DNA of 64,000 nucleotides, from assembly GCA_030407315.1 (NCBI GenBank), contig JALQPE010000211.1, forward strand, positions 186,001 through 250,000, in the 5' to 3' direction. How positions within the stretch are numbered: the stretch's first letter is position 1; every line of letters starts with the position of its first letter. The stretch is from Asparagopsis taxiformis (Eukaryota; Rhodophyta; Florideophyceae; Bonnemaisoniales; Bonnemaisoniaceae). The notes below the pieces were generated by a model, which was not told the origin of the DNA, made no database searches, and saw nothing but the letters and a program-made list of their open reading frames with translations. Made by a program: the position numbers and the translations under genes. Positions 48,327 through 58,583 of this stretch are shown here, piece after piece.

Positions 48327-48646
48327 TTAGATCCAGACTGAATCCGATCCCATTCCAGCTTTTCGGATCTGTGATACGTCAGTAGAGACAGGGTGTCGAT
48401 GATGCCCACGTGGCTTTCCGCCGTCCAGCACGGCTACAGAGTTTCCCAGGGGGACGTCCCCAACATCGTGCAGTTTTATGCGTGATGGGCGCTCTGCCGA
48501 GCTCTTGTTTTCTTCAATATTTTTCTGTGCAAATCGGGCCAGGTCACAGGTCTTGGAATGAAACAATGCGACTACTCCATTCTGAATTGGAGCACAGTAC
48601 ATGCGGCGAGACCAACAGAACGTGGACTTACGATGGGCCAGCTCTA
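48327..48646 (-). CDS. Possible last exon of an unrecognised spliced or decayed gene
   Basis: An open frame of ~106 codons ends at 48327. It is preceded by a 3' splice-like site: on the minus strand an AACTAAC (48662-48668), then a T-rich run and CAG just before 48646. This matches the branch and acceptor pattern of the certain introns nearby. The peptide contains SRRMYCAPIQNGVVALFH and PLGNSVAVLDGGKPRGHHRH, which look protein-like, but I recognise no family. Upstream, overlapping frames in 48650-49120 could be further exons (one has ALHDTRGQISTHGYSTDN), but I cannot fix exon borders. It may be a pseudogene or chance. Confidence 0.3.
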
Positions 48647-49392
48647 CTGGCACAAAAGACAGTTAGTTGCCTGGCTAAAATTTGATTGAACAAGTAGATT
48701 TTTTATGTAATGGCGGCCACAACTATCAAAATCCACTTCATTCTCTCTGGAAATTGGCCCGTATAAAGAAGTAGATTCATGGGCCCGGAAAATAGATGTG
48801 ATACATGCGTTGTCCGTCGAGTATCCATGCGTTGATATTTGTCCACGTGTGTCATGGAGCGCACAGGACAATGCGACATCATAAACGTCGAGTCACGAAA
48901 CTTCTCATCAATTCGAACGGGTGTGCCTTGCAGAAATTGATGTGATCGTTTTGATAGGCCCAACATAATAGGTCGGAACAAACAGGCCAGACGACAGTAG
49001 ACCAGTGGTCTGGTCCGGATGGAAGTCCACGACGTGGTTTTGGCCCCGACGCGATGAGTTTGGGATCGCACGTTTTGGTAGCGAGTGGAATAGCGTTCAA
49101 TTTTCGTACATCTTCCTGTCAACGCAACACGGCTCCATTCCCAGAGCGTATCCCTGGAAGACGATGTAGATCACGGCTGCTGTCACGAAGGCATGTGACG
49201 CTGATCGAACCGCCAAGATTCATGCATGGTTTCAAGTTGCGAGAAACCTGGTGCTCCTGTCATGTGCCATAACAGGTAACACTCCGGTCGGCTCACCAGT
49301 CGACCAGCGCAATTCAATGATGCCTGTTTCGCAGCTGTGACCATGATTTGGGCAAGCCGCCTTTACAAATTCAATCCATATCTATTTTTAGC

Positions 49393-49424
49393 AGGGTACA
49401 CTAACGCTTGTTTGTTACAGTGTA
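49393..49424. repeat. Small inverted repeat
   Basis: Arms GGTACACT and AGTGTACC flank a short loop; three more bases pair if a 2-base bulge is allowed. Its role is unknown. Confidence 0.5.
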
Positions 49425-49751
49425 CCGTACAGGGCGGCTGTAACTGCAATTGTGGTATTGAGGAGGGAAGGAAAGATTCACAGCATTCCACATGCGGTTG
49501 ACAGTCGAGTCATGTAGAGCGGCTGTGACGGTGGAGAATAGTGCGTGCACGCAATCACAGCACGTCTGCAAAGTGTTGATTACAGAAGCTTACAATTTGC
49601 ATGAAACCTATACTGTAGTTAGAGACTGCATGAATCCACAGCTGGAGTTGTTGCGGCGGAGATCAATGAGTGAAGCCGGGGACAATTGGTTAAGGGGAGG
49701 TCTCGAGAGCGCTGCAGCCATCTTTGGAATAGCACTGCAGCGTTTGAGAAA

Positions 49752-49782
49752 TGTTGCATTGCATTGTATTGCATTGCACTGT
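49752..49782. repeat. Short 5-bp repeat (GCATT)
   Basis: Five or six GCATT/GTATT/GCACT pentamers in tandem, the same family as the arrays near 25 kb. Confidence 0.55.
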
Positions 49783-51320
49783 GCGATGTATAATGGTGGT
49801 GTTGATGAGTGAGCCACCGTGCAGCTAATAGTTTGTTCGAGTATTCAGGAAATGAAACCTGTTTTCAAAGGCATGTCAGTCACAGGATAGAATTGAATGG
49901 TGCGTGTAAACATGAATAGATTCAATGAGTGCTTTTCCGTTAACATTGAGCTGACACATGCTGCGCGGTGGATGTGCATAGCATGTGCATTTTGGTTACG
50001 CGCACGACATGGCGAATCGGTGCGGCATGCGGTATCGCAATACTTGCATGTGTTGGACACAGCTGCATGACATTTGGGCGTTAGATGAGTTTATAGTGCG
50101 GTTAGTATAGACGTGGCGCGAGGAGAATAAGAGGCAAGTGTAGTCAAAAACGCGGCGGTATAATAAAGACCAACCAAGCGGTTGATATGGGTTTATTCCC
50201 GAATAGTGGAGGGGAGGATGGAAAAGGTTTGCACAGTTCGGACGGACAGGGAATCGCAGGGCGCTAAGCAATACGCAGTGATAGGACGGTCGACGGGCGG
50301 CAAGATACAAAAAGCGGACCGACGCGCGAAATTTGCGAGCGGCGAGGGACTAATCGTCGTCGTGCGGAACACGTCATGGCACGTCTGGAGATTACAGACG
50401 GCGACAGGCGTGACGAGTGGCCCGAACCGGCCCGTCTCGAGCGGAACACGAATGGGCGGGAATTGGCGGGCGGACGACCAATGAGGTGCGGCAACGACGG
50501 GCGGCGCACGGACTGGACAAGGTGTCGTCAAGATTACGGGAGTATGACATCATTTGATTCGGTAAAACAGGATTGTGCAAGACGTCAGATGGGCGCCGTG
50601 AATGGACACATAATGGATGGATCATACGTGTTTGTACGACACATATGATTGGTTGATTGCGAAATTCCGCCTTCTAGCCTCCAGCAGCACTGTAACTCGA
50701 CGCTTACAGAGCTGCGCCCCGGGCGGGGCACATCCATTGGTCCGTGTGGAATCGAGTAGACACGTGGTGGAATGGCAGCAGACAGCAGCTGCGTGACGTG
50801 TCTCCAGCAGATATGGTAGAGCCAATCAGTAGACAAGGTATGTGACTCATACGTGCAATGCTTTTGCGGACACGTCGCAGTCGTGCGTAGAGTCGCTCAT
50901 GTTGCCGCAATTGGTTGGGCGCCAGTTGTCAATCGGCTCTAATTGGACTGCGTCACTCGTATTGCATCTGCATTGGATCCATTGTCACACAAGCCAACAC
51001 TTGCCCTCATCCTTCCTTGACTTTGCCCACTAGTCCTCTTCCTAAATAATTCATAACTGCAAAAAGCAACGTTTCCCTATTCGCTCCCTCTCCATCGCCA
51101 CCCGCCTGCACACTCTGTTCCAGACCGCACACGCTCCATCTAGCCCCAGCCCTTTGCCCCAGCTCCAGCCCCAACGCTCGCATCCAACTCTACTTAACCG
51201 CACCCTCAGCCCCGCTCTCAATCACAATCACACGCTCGCACCTCCCACCCCAATCCACCCGGCCCCTCCGTCCCTCCGGCATCAAGCCGCCCCTTTCTAA
51301 CTATTGACTCCCATCATCAA

Positions 51321-52259
51321 ATGGCATCCAAGGTCGCTCGACCGGTTCGACCTCCAGCCCAGAAGCGACGCCAATCTCCCTCCCCCACCCCTCAAAATCC
51401 CCTCGCCGCCCTTCATGCGCGCTACGTACTCCTTGACAAGCTCGGTGCTGGCTGCGCAGGCACCGTAGTCCGCGCCATTGAGAAAGCATCCAAGAAAGAT
51501 GTCGCTGTCAAAATCGTGCCAAAACGACAGCTTGTGGATCGTACCTGCAAAATGGCACTCGCTAGAGAAGTTTCCGTCCTCTCTAGACTTTCCCATGCAA
51601 ATGTACTACACTTTTCCAATGCTTTCGAAGACACCAATCATGTCTACATTGCCACCGAATACTGCCCGGACGGCGATCTCCACGAGTACTTGCGCTCTCA
51701 GAATGCTGGCCTCTCAGAGCGAGAGGCACTCAAGTATCTCAGACAGATCTTCTACGCACTCGCCTACTTGCATGCACGCGGCATCAGTCACAGAGATGTT
51801 AAACCAGAGAACGTTCTCATGGGCCCTAATGGCAGAGTCAAACTTGCTGACTTTGGCCTCTGTTATTGGAGACGCCCTGGTGGCGAAATGACAACGCGTC
51901 AGCATTGCGGTACCCCTCAATACGCTGCCCCAGAAATCATGAATAAGCAGCCGTACGTGCCGGAGAAGGGTGATATGTGGTCTTGTGGTGTCATGCTCTA
52001 CGCTATGCTGACAAGGACACTACCCTTCAAGGGCGCAAGCTGGTACGATCTGCAAGCTAGTATTATTACCGCCAATCCAGACGATGTCGTAGCCACCCCT
52101 GCACTTTCACATGTTTCCTCTGGCACAATATCCCTCCTGAAACAGCTCCTGAATGTAGACCCATCCCAGCGCCCAAATCCGAAAGATGCTGTCGATCTTG
52201 TGGATGATGCCTTGCTCGGATCCTCACGACCCTCACGCAGCTCCTCGCAGAGTAAGTAG
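51321..52259 (+). CDS. Serine/threonine protein kinase, CAMK-like
   Basis: The protein has 312 residues with a full kinase domain (~35-295): glycine loop LGAGCAGTVV (41-50), Lys 64 in VAVKIV, Glu 83, catalytic loop HRDVKPEN (157-164), DFG (177-179), and APE (203-205). The loop shape and the GTPQYAAPE and WSCGVMLYAML blocks fit the CAMK group (CHK1, SNF1/AMPK or CDPK relatives), but no calcium-binding, UBA or KA1 domain follows. The glycine loop has Cys and Ala in place of the usual Phe. N-terminal 33 residues and the Ser/Arg tail are disordered. A CHK-like or SnRK-like role cannot be told apart from sequence alone. It is convergent with SEC15 (107 bp). Confidence 0.9.
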   Translation: MASKVARPVRPPAQKRRQSPSPTPQNPLAALHARYVLLDKLGAGCAGTVVRAIEKASKKDVAVKIVPKRQLVDRTCKMALAREVSVLSRLSHANVLHFSNAFEDTNHVYIATEYCPDGDLHEYLRSQNAGLSEREALKYLRQIFYALAYLHARGISHRDVKPENVLMGPNGRVKLADFGLCYWRRPGGEMTTRQHCGTPQYAAPEIMNKQPYVPEKGDMWSCGVMLYAMLTRTLPFKGASWYDLQASIITANPDDVVATPALSHVSSGTISLLKQLLNVDPSQRPNPKDAVDLVDDALLGSSRPSRSSSQSK

Positions 52260-52366
52260 GTAGAAACTATTTATGTACATTATTCCAATCCCGCCCCGCT
52301 TAGACCATTGTAAATACGCAAACTAGTCCCGTCTGTATAGACCTCGATACCAACTATTCTACCTTG

Positions 52367-53752
52367 TCAACATGGCAGTCGATTAACCTGAGCAAACCGT
52401 TCAACGTTCTCGGCAAGGCCTCGTAGCCACAACTTGTCCGCCGCACCTATCAACGAGCCCTTGTCATGTTCTTGTAATAAAGTCTTCAGCCGCGGATACG
52501 CATACCCCCAAAACTCTCCATCAACCACACTTCGTGCCAAAACTGCACAACTTGTATGCATCTCAACAGCGCGCTCCACAACGAAAAACCCCACAACACG
52601 ACACACCGTGCTTTCAATTTGCTTAGTACGTGACGAGCTGGCACGCGGCGAATCTTCTTCTACTGATAGTCGATCGCCAGATATCTTTGCTTCATCCAGC
52701 AACCGCTGTAAACTCGCTTGCCGTTCACGCCGATAGTCAGACCGCAGCTCGTCCATGAGTTCAAGCCCGTCCGTCACCAACACACTCTGCAACAATGGGC
52801 GCAGGTAAAGCATAGGCACATCCTCGTTGAGGTCACTACTCAACAAGCGCATGCCTCGACGACTGTCGTCACCAATATTGAGACGAACATTTGTCTCTGT
52901 CGGTATTCCCACACGCGGAGTAGATAACGAACGGGACGAGCGGTTGCGCGCGAGGCTACTAGCAGCTGGTATATTGGCGGTGAGCATGGGAGTCCACGGC
53001 TTTGCGCGCAGCTGCGGTGTAGCGGCGGACGGGTCCAAATTAGGCGGTGACACAATTTGCACAACACCTTTGCCGTCTTGTAGTGAGAGAAGCTTGAGCG
53101 AGTCCTGCTCGCTCTGTGTGCTAATGGCCTGTGCGGCGGCGTGACGCAAGGCGTAGCTGCCAATGTCTTCTTCAAACTGACGCACAGCGTTCACCCAGGC
53201 GTGAAACGCCTTTTTGCAGTGGTGTTTGATCTGGGCGCGTAATCTCGCGCAATCAGGCACTAGCTCCTTGAGGATTGTGCCAGGCTGTACGCAACGCGTC
53301 TCCTCCTCTAACATCTGCAACATGCGGAAGGCGGTGTAGAGACGACGTGCGTCGATGGTGTCTTCGATGCGCGCGTACATGCGTGTAAGCTTGCGTGTCT
53401 GGGCGGCGACGGCGAGCGCGGCGTCGAGATTTTGACGGATTCGCATGCGCTCGGTGAGAGACGACACGGCGATGTTGACGTTTTTGGTAATCTCCGAGGC
53501 AGAGGCAGTTGCCATGTCGAGTTCTTGTGTGCGCTCTGCAATAGCGTCGCGCGACTCGAGTAGCGCGTATAGATTGTCGTCTACGCGAATGCGATTCTTC
53601 GAACATGTTTCTATCATTTCGCGTTCCACTTGAGCAATTTGATCGCTGGCGCGCGCGATGAAGAGATGTGGGTCGCCATCGGATGAAAAAGCGGTCTTTA
53701 GAGCGGTGAGAAGGTTAATTTCTTCCTTGGCCGGCGCCTCGGATTCTGGCAT
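52367..53752 (-). CDS. SEC15: Exocyst subunit Sec15/EXOC6, short form
   Basis: The 461-residue protein starts at ATG 53752. The N-terminal half has the Sec15 helical pattern (DDNLYALLESRDAIAERTQE, then IRQNLDAALAVAAQTRKL, RRLYTAFRMLQMLEEE). The block starting VVGFFVVERAVE (from ~386) through EFWGYAYPRLKTLL to FAQVNRL matches the middle of Sec15 proteins. Family members are ~750-820 residues, and their C-terminal half carries the Rab-binding domain. Here the frame stops three codons after the conserved VNRL, and the kinase gene occupies the opposite strand 107 bp later. Either the C-terminal half was lost, or it lies beyond a long intron that I cannot find. The exocyst tethers secretory vesicles to the plasma membrane. 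A Ser-rich insert (~270-320) is not in other Sec15 proteins that I know. Confidence 0.72.
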   Translation of the reverse strand: MPESEAPAKEEINLLTALKTAFSSDGDPHLFIARASDQIAQVEREMIETCSKNRIRVDDNLYALLESRDAIAERTQELDMATASASEITKNVNIAVSSLTERMRIRQNLDAALAVAAQTRKLTRMYARIEDTIDARRLYTAFRMLQMLEEETRCVQPGTILKELVPDCARLRAQIKHHCKKAFHAWVNAVRQFEEDIGSYALRHAAAQAISTQSEQDSLKLLSLQDGKGVVQIVSPPNLDPSAATPQLRAKPWTPMLTANIPAASSLARNRSSRSLSTPRVGIPTETNVRLNIGDDSRRGMRLLSSDLNEDVPMLYLRPLLQSVLVTDGLELMDELRSDYRRERQASLQRLLDEAKISGDRLSVEEDSPRASSSRTKQIESTVCRVVGFFVVERAVEMHTSCAVLARSVVDGEFWGYAYPRLKTLLQEHDKGSLIGAADKLWLRGLAENVERFAQVNRLPC

Positions 53753-54281
53753 TGCTACCAAATGTATAGAGCGTTGTGCGTAAACGGACTTGAAGTGACA
53801 CACAAGCGCATCATCAAAGAAGAGATCTCCCTGAACACGCCGAGTAATCTAGGCTGGACTTGAGCGGTAGGGTGGGTGGTTTGGAACCATTCGGGTACTA
53901 CAGTGCTCTGGTAGCGTACAGGACGGGGAACAGAGTGCACGGACAGGTGGGTCCTGTGACGCCCAGCAATTTACTAAACTTGCCAACTTATTTGAACATT
54001 CCAAGTCCATATCATTTTGGCTCCATTTTTCATTGGGCGATCCTCAAAGGGGATCGCCCAATGATCAGCTTCTGAGAGAATTTGAAAATGTTCATTACAA
54101 AACCAGAAAATCAATTTTCAAATTTCATATTGAATTTATCTAGCGCATCCATCTTTTGTTTTGGTGAAGGCGACGGCGTGAAACGCGTTCTCAGATCTTC
54201 TGGAAGGGGTTTTATTTCATACATGTTTCTTCTGCGACTTGATCAGTAGATTCAACATCTCAACCTCAAGAACTGGCGAAA
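53753..54281. promoter_or_regulatory. Divergent intergenic region SEC15 / ERB1
   Basis: 529 bp between divergent starts. It contains the perfect hairpin at 54031-54063 (listed separately). No TATA box is clear. Confidence 0.4.
54031..54063. repeat. Perfect 13-bp inverted repeat (hairpin)
   Basis: The arm CATTGGGCGATCC (54031-54043) and its exact reverse complement (54051-54063) surround a 7-base loop; two further pairs (one G-T) would cut the loop to three bases. It lies ~220 bp upstream of ERB1. A run this long is unlikely by chance in a 500-bp region. It could be a protein-binding palindrome, an RNA hairpin in a long leader, or a trace of a foldback insertion. Confidence 0.85.
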
Positions 54282-56573
54282 ATGGCTCGTAAGAAGATGC
54301 GAAGGTCTGCTTCAATGCAGTCTTCGAGCCCAGTTGTATCAGATGATGACGGAATTGAGATGGGCTTTGCTCCACAAAGCGGAAAATCTAACTTCTCTAA
54401 CGACGGCATAGAAATTATCTCTGGCGGAGAATCGTCTGACGAATCTGTGGCTAATGTTGCTGACAATTTTGTAGCTGGAGAAGAAAGCGATTCGAGCTCT
54501 GACGGTGACGCAAATCCCGTCGGAGAAATTCCTATGCGCTGGTATGAAGGCTATGATCATATAGGATACAACCAAGAGGGAGAGAAAATCCTCCCTAAAA
54601 ACCGCCCCTCTGCGCTTGAACTTGCTGCCGACAAGAGTGCCTGGCGTCGCATTTACGATGAAAAGAATGACGAGGAAATCGTTCTCTCTCACCAAGAGCT
54701 GAAAGAGATTGCGCGAATGCGCGCCGGAAGGTATCCAGCCGGCGACGTTGATACCGAGAATGAAGTTGTTGCGTGGTCAGGTCCCGTTGTAAAGCATCCG
54801 CTTACATCAGGTACTGAACCGAAACGAAGATTCCTACCATCACGACATGAGGCTCGCTTAGTTGTGAAGCTTGTGCGCGGAATGCGTGCCGGCCATGTCA
54901 AGAGACCGAGCGAGATTGCGGCTCAACGTCGTCAGAATGAGGTTCCCTATCAATATGACGTTTGGTCAGCGCATGAACCAAAGACCCGAGATGAAATGAG
55001 CAAGTCTGAAAGAGCGAGAGATATTATGCGGGTGCCAGCACCGAAACCACCGCTTCCCAAGCATGCGGAGAGCTACAATCCTCCAGCGGAATATCTCCCT
55101 ACCGAGGAGGAAAGTAAGGAATGGAACGAGCTTGATCCTGAAGAACGTGCAACCAATTACCTTCCGACCAAGCATTCTTCGTTGCGTGCAGTGCCTTTGT
55201 ATGAAAATTTCATCAAAGAACGTTTTGAAAGGTGTCTAGATCTGTATCTTGCTGTTCGGGTTATCAAAGACCAGAAGCGAATTCTGAATCCCGACGACCT
55301 TGTTCCCGACCTTCCAAGTCCTCGCGACCTTCGCCCATTTCCGACAGATGTGGTGTCTACGTTTGGTCCTTTGCCATCTCGTGCACGTGGAATAGACGTG
55401 CATCCGAAGGGCCAGTGGCTATTGTCAGGGTCAGATGATGGTTGTGTACGATTATGGGATATTATAACCGGACACGTCCAGAATACATGGAACTTTGGCA
55501 AGTTGGTGAAGAAAATTGACAATCTACAGCCTCCAATTAGCTCTGTTGCATGGTCCCCGAGAGAAGATGCGTACGTGTTTGCAGTGACAATTGGATATTC
55601 GTTGATTGTTGTTGGCGCTGCTTCGGCAATGGGAGTGACCACAGATGAAACTGATATGGCATTAGAACATATTAATGGGACTGGCGATCTCAATTCTGAC
55701 GAGAACATGCAGAAATCTGGAATTGTTTGGACTGAGAGAAATTTCAATAGCGAAACCGACGGTGAGAATAGTGAAGGTAACACTGTGGAGAAGAATGACG
55801 AAGAGGAAAATGTCTCTAGTGAAGAAGAGGAAAATGTCAAAGACAGTAAGGACGTGGAAAATGGTGAACATGAGACACGAGAGTCCAAGTGCCCAATGAT
55901 TTTGATCTCACACTCGAGGACCTTGAAAACGTTCTGTTGGCACCGAAAGGGAGACTACATCGCCACTGCCGGAAAGGATGGGAGTGGAAGCATTGTGGCA
56001 ATTCATAGATTGACACATCGGTCCTCACAGTTACCCTTCAAGAAGAAAACAGCTCGAGTCCAGGTGGTAAAATTCCACCCGACAAGACCGTTTTTCCTCG
56101 TTGCAACCACTCAGCATGTCAGAATATATAACTTGGCGTTGCAGCAAATGGTGAAGACACTCAAACCAGGTGTGACGTGGATCTCATCTATTGACGTACA
56201 TCCTAGTGGTGATCATGTACTTGTCACATCGTATGATAAGAGGTTGTGCTGGTTTGATCTGGACCTTTCCATCCGGCCATACAAAATTGTTCGCAACCAT
56301 GACAAGGCTGTGCGGATAGCCAAATACCACCCTCGGTTACCCCTGTTTGCTGATGGAGCGGATGACGGGTCCAGTCATGTTTTCCACGGAATGGTTTACG
56401 ACGACTTGAACAAAAATGCGCTGATTGTACCAGTAAAGAAACTGGAGAAATGTTCAGTACAAGTAGACTCTCTAGGGGTACTTGATATCGCATGGCATCC
56501 TCGCCTGCCGTGGCTGTTCACATCAGGTGCTGATCGCACAATCAAGTTGTTAACGGACTGCTCACAGGGTTAG
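54282..56573 (+). CDS. ERB1: Ribosome biogenesis protein Erb1/BOP1
   Basis: The protein has 763 residues. After an acidic N-terminus comes the BOP1NT domain (~84-345), with RWYEGYDHIGYN, then AWRRIYDEKND, GRYPAGDVDTENE, FLPSRHEARLVVKLVRGMR and YDVWSAHEP. A WD40 propeller follows (~365-760), for example GIDVHPKGQWLLSGSDDG and IAWHPRLPWLFTSGADRTIK at the end. Erb1 with Ytm1 and Nop7 forms the PeBoW complex needed for 27S pre-rRNA processing and 60S assembly in the nucleolus. An acidic insert (~465-540) interrupts the propeller, as in other Erb1 proteins. The length fits the family, and no intron is seen. Confidence 0.96.
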   Translation: MARKKMRRSASMQSSSPVVSDDDGIEMGFAPQSGKSNFSNDGIEIISGGESSDESVANVADNFVAGEESDSSSDGDANPVGEIPMRWYEGYDHIGYNQEGEKILPKNRPSALELAADKSAWRRIYDEKNDEEIVLSHQELKEIARMRAGRYPAGDVDTENEVVAWSGPVVKHPLTSGTEPKRRFLPSRHEARLVVKLVRGMRAGHVKRPSEIAAQRRQNEVPYQYDVWSAHEPKTRDEMSKSERARDIMRVPAPKPPLPKHAESYNPPAEYLPTEEESKEWNELDPEERATNYLPTKHSSLRAVPLYENFIKERFERCLDLYLAVRVIKDQKRILNPDDLVPDLPSPRDLRPFPTDVVSTFGPLPSRARGIDVHPKGQWLLSGSDDGCVRLWDIITGHVQNTWNFGKLVKKIDNLQPPISSVAWSPREDAYVFAVTIGYSLIVVGAASAMGVTTDETDMALEHINGTGDLNSDENMQKSGIVWTERNFNSETDGENSEGNTVEKNDEEENVSSEEEENVKDSKDVENGEHETRESKCPMILISHSRTLKTFCWHRKGDYIATAGKDGSGSIVAIHRLTHRSSQLPFKKKTARVQVVKFHPTRPFFLVATTQHVRIYNLALQQMVKTLKPGVTWISSIDVHPSGDHVLVTSYDKRLCWFDLDLSIRPYKIVRNHDKAVRIAKYHPRLPLFADGADDGSSHVFHGMVYDDLNKNALIVPVKKLEKCSVQVDSLGVLDIAWHPRLPWLFTSGADRTIKLLTDCSQG

Positions 56574-56618
56574 TAGAATTAAAGTTTATGTGGATATGAC
56601 ATGACAGCTTGAAATAGT

Positions 56619-56861
56619 TTAACGGGTCAATGAAAGCATTTTACGAAGTTCCTCTAATCGATTCTGTCCCTTCGAAACTAGAAAATCTATTTGAGTCGAG
56701 TCTGGACTGAGATTGTGCTCCTCAGCTGCCTTGAATTCTCTCCGCGCTTCGTCGCGTATTGACTTGCGGACGTGCGGCGGTGCGAGCCGACTGGTGCGAA
56801 GTACATCACGATACAATCGAAGCGCCGCAGAACGTTGCAGAAAGCTCCGGAGAGTGGCCAT
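56619..56861 (-). CDS. LYR-motif mitochondrial protein (LYRM2-like)
   Basis: The small basic protein has 80 residues from the ATG at 56861. The LYR motif is at residues 15-17 (LRLYRDVLRTSR), with a following Arg/Lys-rich helix (IRDEARREFKAAEEH) and a C-terminal NRLEELRKML helix. These make up the Complex1_LYR three-helix fold, which binds acyl carrier protein in the mitochondrial matrix. Length and spacing are closest to LYRM2, linked to complex I assembly in animals. The frame is open further upstream but without homology. It is tail-to-tail with ERB1, only 45 bp apart, so their 3' UTRs must overlap. Confidence 0.85.
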   Translation of the reverse strand: MATLRSFLQRSAALRLYRDVLRTSRLAPPHVRKSIRDEARREFKAAEEHNLSPDSTQIDFLVSKGQNRLEELRKMLSLTR

Positions 56862-58583
56862 TCTGCATTCGATACAAGATCTGAGAAGGCAGCGGGCTGG
56901 ACCGCCTTTGTACTGGAAATTTCCAGTGTGCCTTGCCTGGCTAGGGATGTGAGGTTCCGGCACAAGTTTTGGTGTTTAGATCGGACTATGAAATTCCAAC
57001 ATAGGCGCTTTCAAGGCTAAAACTGACAACACGTGTAAAAGCTAGAAATAGCCCGAAAAATTGTTCATGTGGAAGCGTCTCTTCTTCTGGTATCTACGCC
57101 TTAAATACGAAGTATGACTGTCTCTGTCTCAGCGCAGATTAGCTGAATGATTGGAGAATACTTGGAAGTAGAAAAATTATCAGGCCATCATCAAGTAGGG
57201 TTTGACACAAAGTCGGGACGGGTAGATTGGCCAATACTTCATTTTTGACTAAACGTGAATCTCTTCATGTAACTATTCTCTATTCCATTCAGTATACGCT
57301 TCAACCGATGGAAATATTTGTATAGAAAGCTCGCCGTGACTGTGCTGCCTCATTGGCGTAGTGTATAATGACTAGGTATACCACGAATATTTTTTTCGTC
57401 CGTTTGTCGTGCTTGTATTCCCGGTTAAAACGTTCGCGTACGATAGTCACACTAAGAGAAAGTGACGAGCTTTCAGAACATAAAGAGAAGAACAAAACCA
57501 TGCTTACAATTTTCATAAGGTAAAAACTGGGGACATTTTGTTCTGTGTCTTGTACATTTACTGCCATATGGTCTGCCTTCGTCCCTTTATGTAGCTTGGC
57601 AGAGGCATCTTTATATTATGCTATTGAGAGAGGAAATAATTGCCACGCAGGAAAAGATGCTTGAAGAACTGGTCCGGAATTGAGCGATCCAATGTCTATC
57701 GAAAATGATAAACGATTTATGGCTGCACGTGTGCGTACTTGATAGGAACCTAATCTATCTATTCCCAAATATGAAGCGCAGGAGTGCCGCAGGTAGCAAC
57801 GGATCAGATTCTCAGTTGCATGCAGCTAAGAGCTTTCAGAATGCTGATGTATTTTCGATGTAGAAATAGGAGCATATTGAATCACATGTAGCAATTTCAT
57901 CTATTATTCGCTCACAGTCGTTCTACCGAGGAAAACATGTGCTTTTCGTACCTGCAAGTCTTTGTGAATCAGTATTCGTCCGAAAAAGTAACAAGCTATG
58001 CACTCAAACATATTCGGCGCAAATAATCCTCAAATACTTAACAGCTCCAGGACGGATGCATTGAAACAGGTTTTTTCTATTGCGTTGGGTGTAATATTAC
58101 TCGACCTTCAGGGTTTTGCCCGCAGACAAGGGGAGAGATGATCTGTCAGGAAAACATGTATCGAACCATTTAACAGGAGATCGATATCTCCGCAGAAGAC
58201 AACGTGTCGCGTTCTAGAAGTCAGTACATCAACATCGGAATTAGGCAAATGTCATAAACGAACTCAAGAATGGCAAAATTTTAATTGCAAAAATAGCTTC
58301 CAGAAGTTTCCGGAAATGTCGAATCTGGTAACCTGCTGCTCTCCGATTCGTTGCCACCATCGCTCACCATGACATGGCCCTAATTCAGTGGTATAGTTGC
58401 ATATTTCCTCATCACATGCGCATCAACAGTACATTGCTCTCGCACTCAAACCCGACAGTTCCACCTCAATAGTCTCCCCAACCACACTCTTAAGCAGTCC
58501 CCATGCACCGGTCAGCGCCAAGGACAATGACCAGTTGACCACCATCCAACACCAACGAGCATCAACTTCGGAATGCTGACTAC
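56862..58583. other. Gene-poor 1.7-kb spacer
   Basis: Between divergent LYR and unknown-protein genes. The only open frame of note (57301-57567, minus, 88 codons with an ATG and a hydrophobic N-terminus) has no recognisable content and I do not call it. AT-rich patches are common. No RNA gene was recognised. Confidence 0.35.

Larger units (their letters stand above)
48166..51320. other. Gene-poor 3.2-kb spacer between rhomboid and kinase genes
   Basis: No complete gene is convincing. Its left third may hold exons of an unrecognised minus-strand gene (see 48327-48646). A short 5-bp repeat lies at 49752-49782 and a small hairpin at 49393-49424. The last 300 bases before the kinase ATG are strongly C-rich, as in other leaders here. 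No tRNA signature was found. Confidence 0.4.

Noticed and set aside
57301..57567. 88-codon frame with hydrophobic start
   Set aside because: No family resemblance and no promoter or splice context; chance frames of this size are common here.
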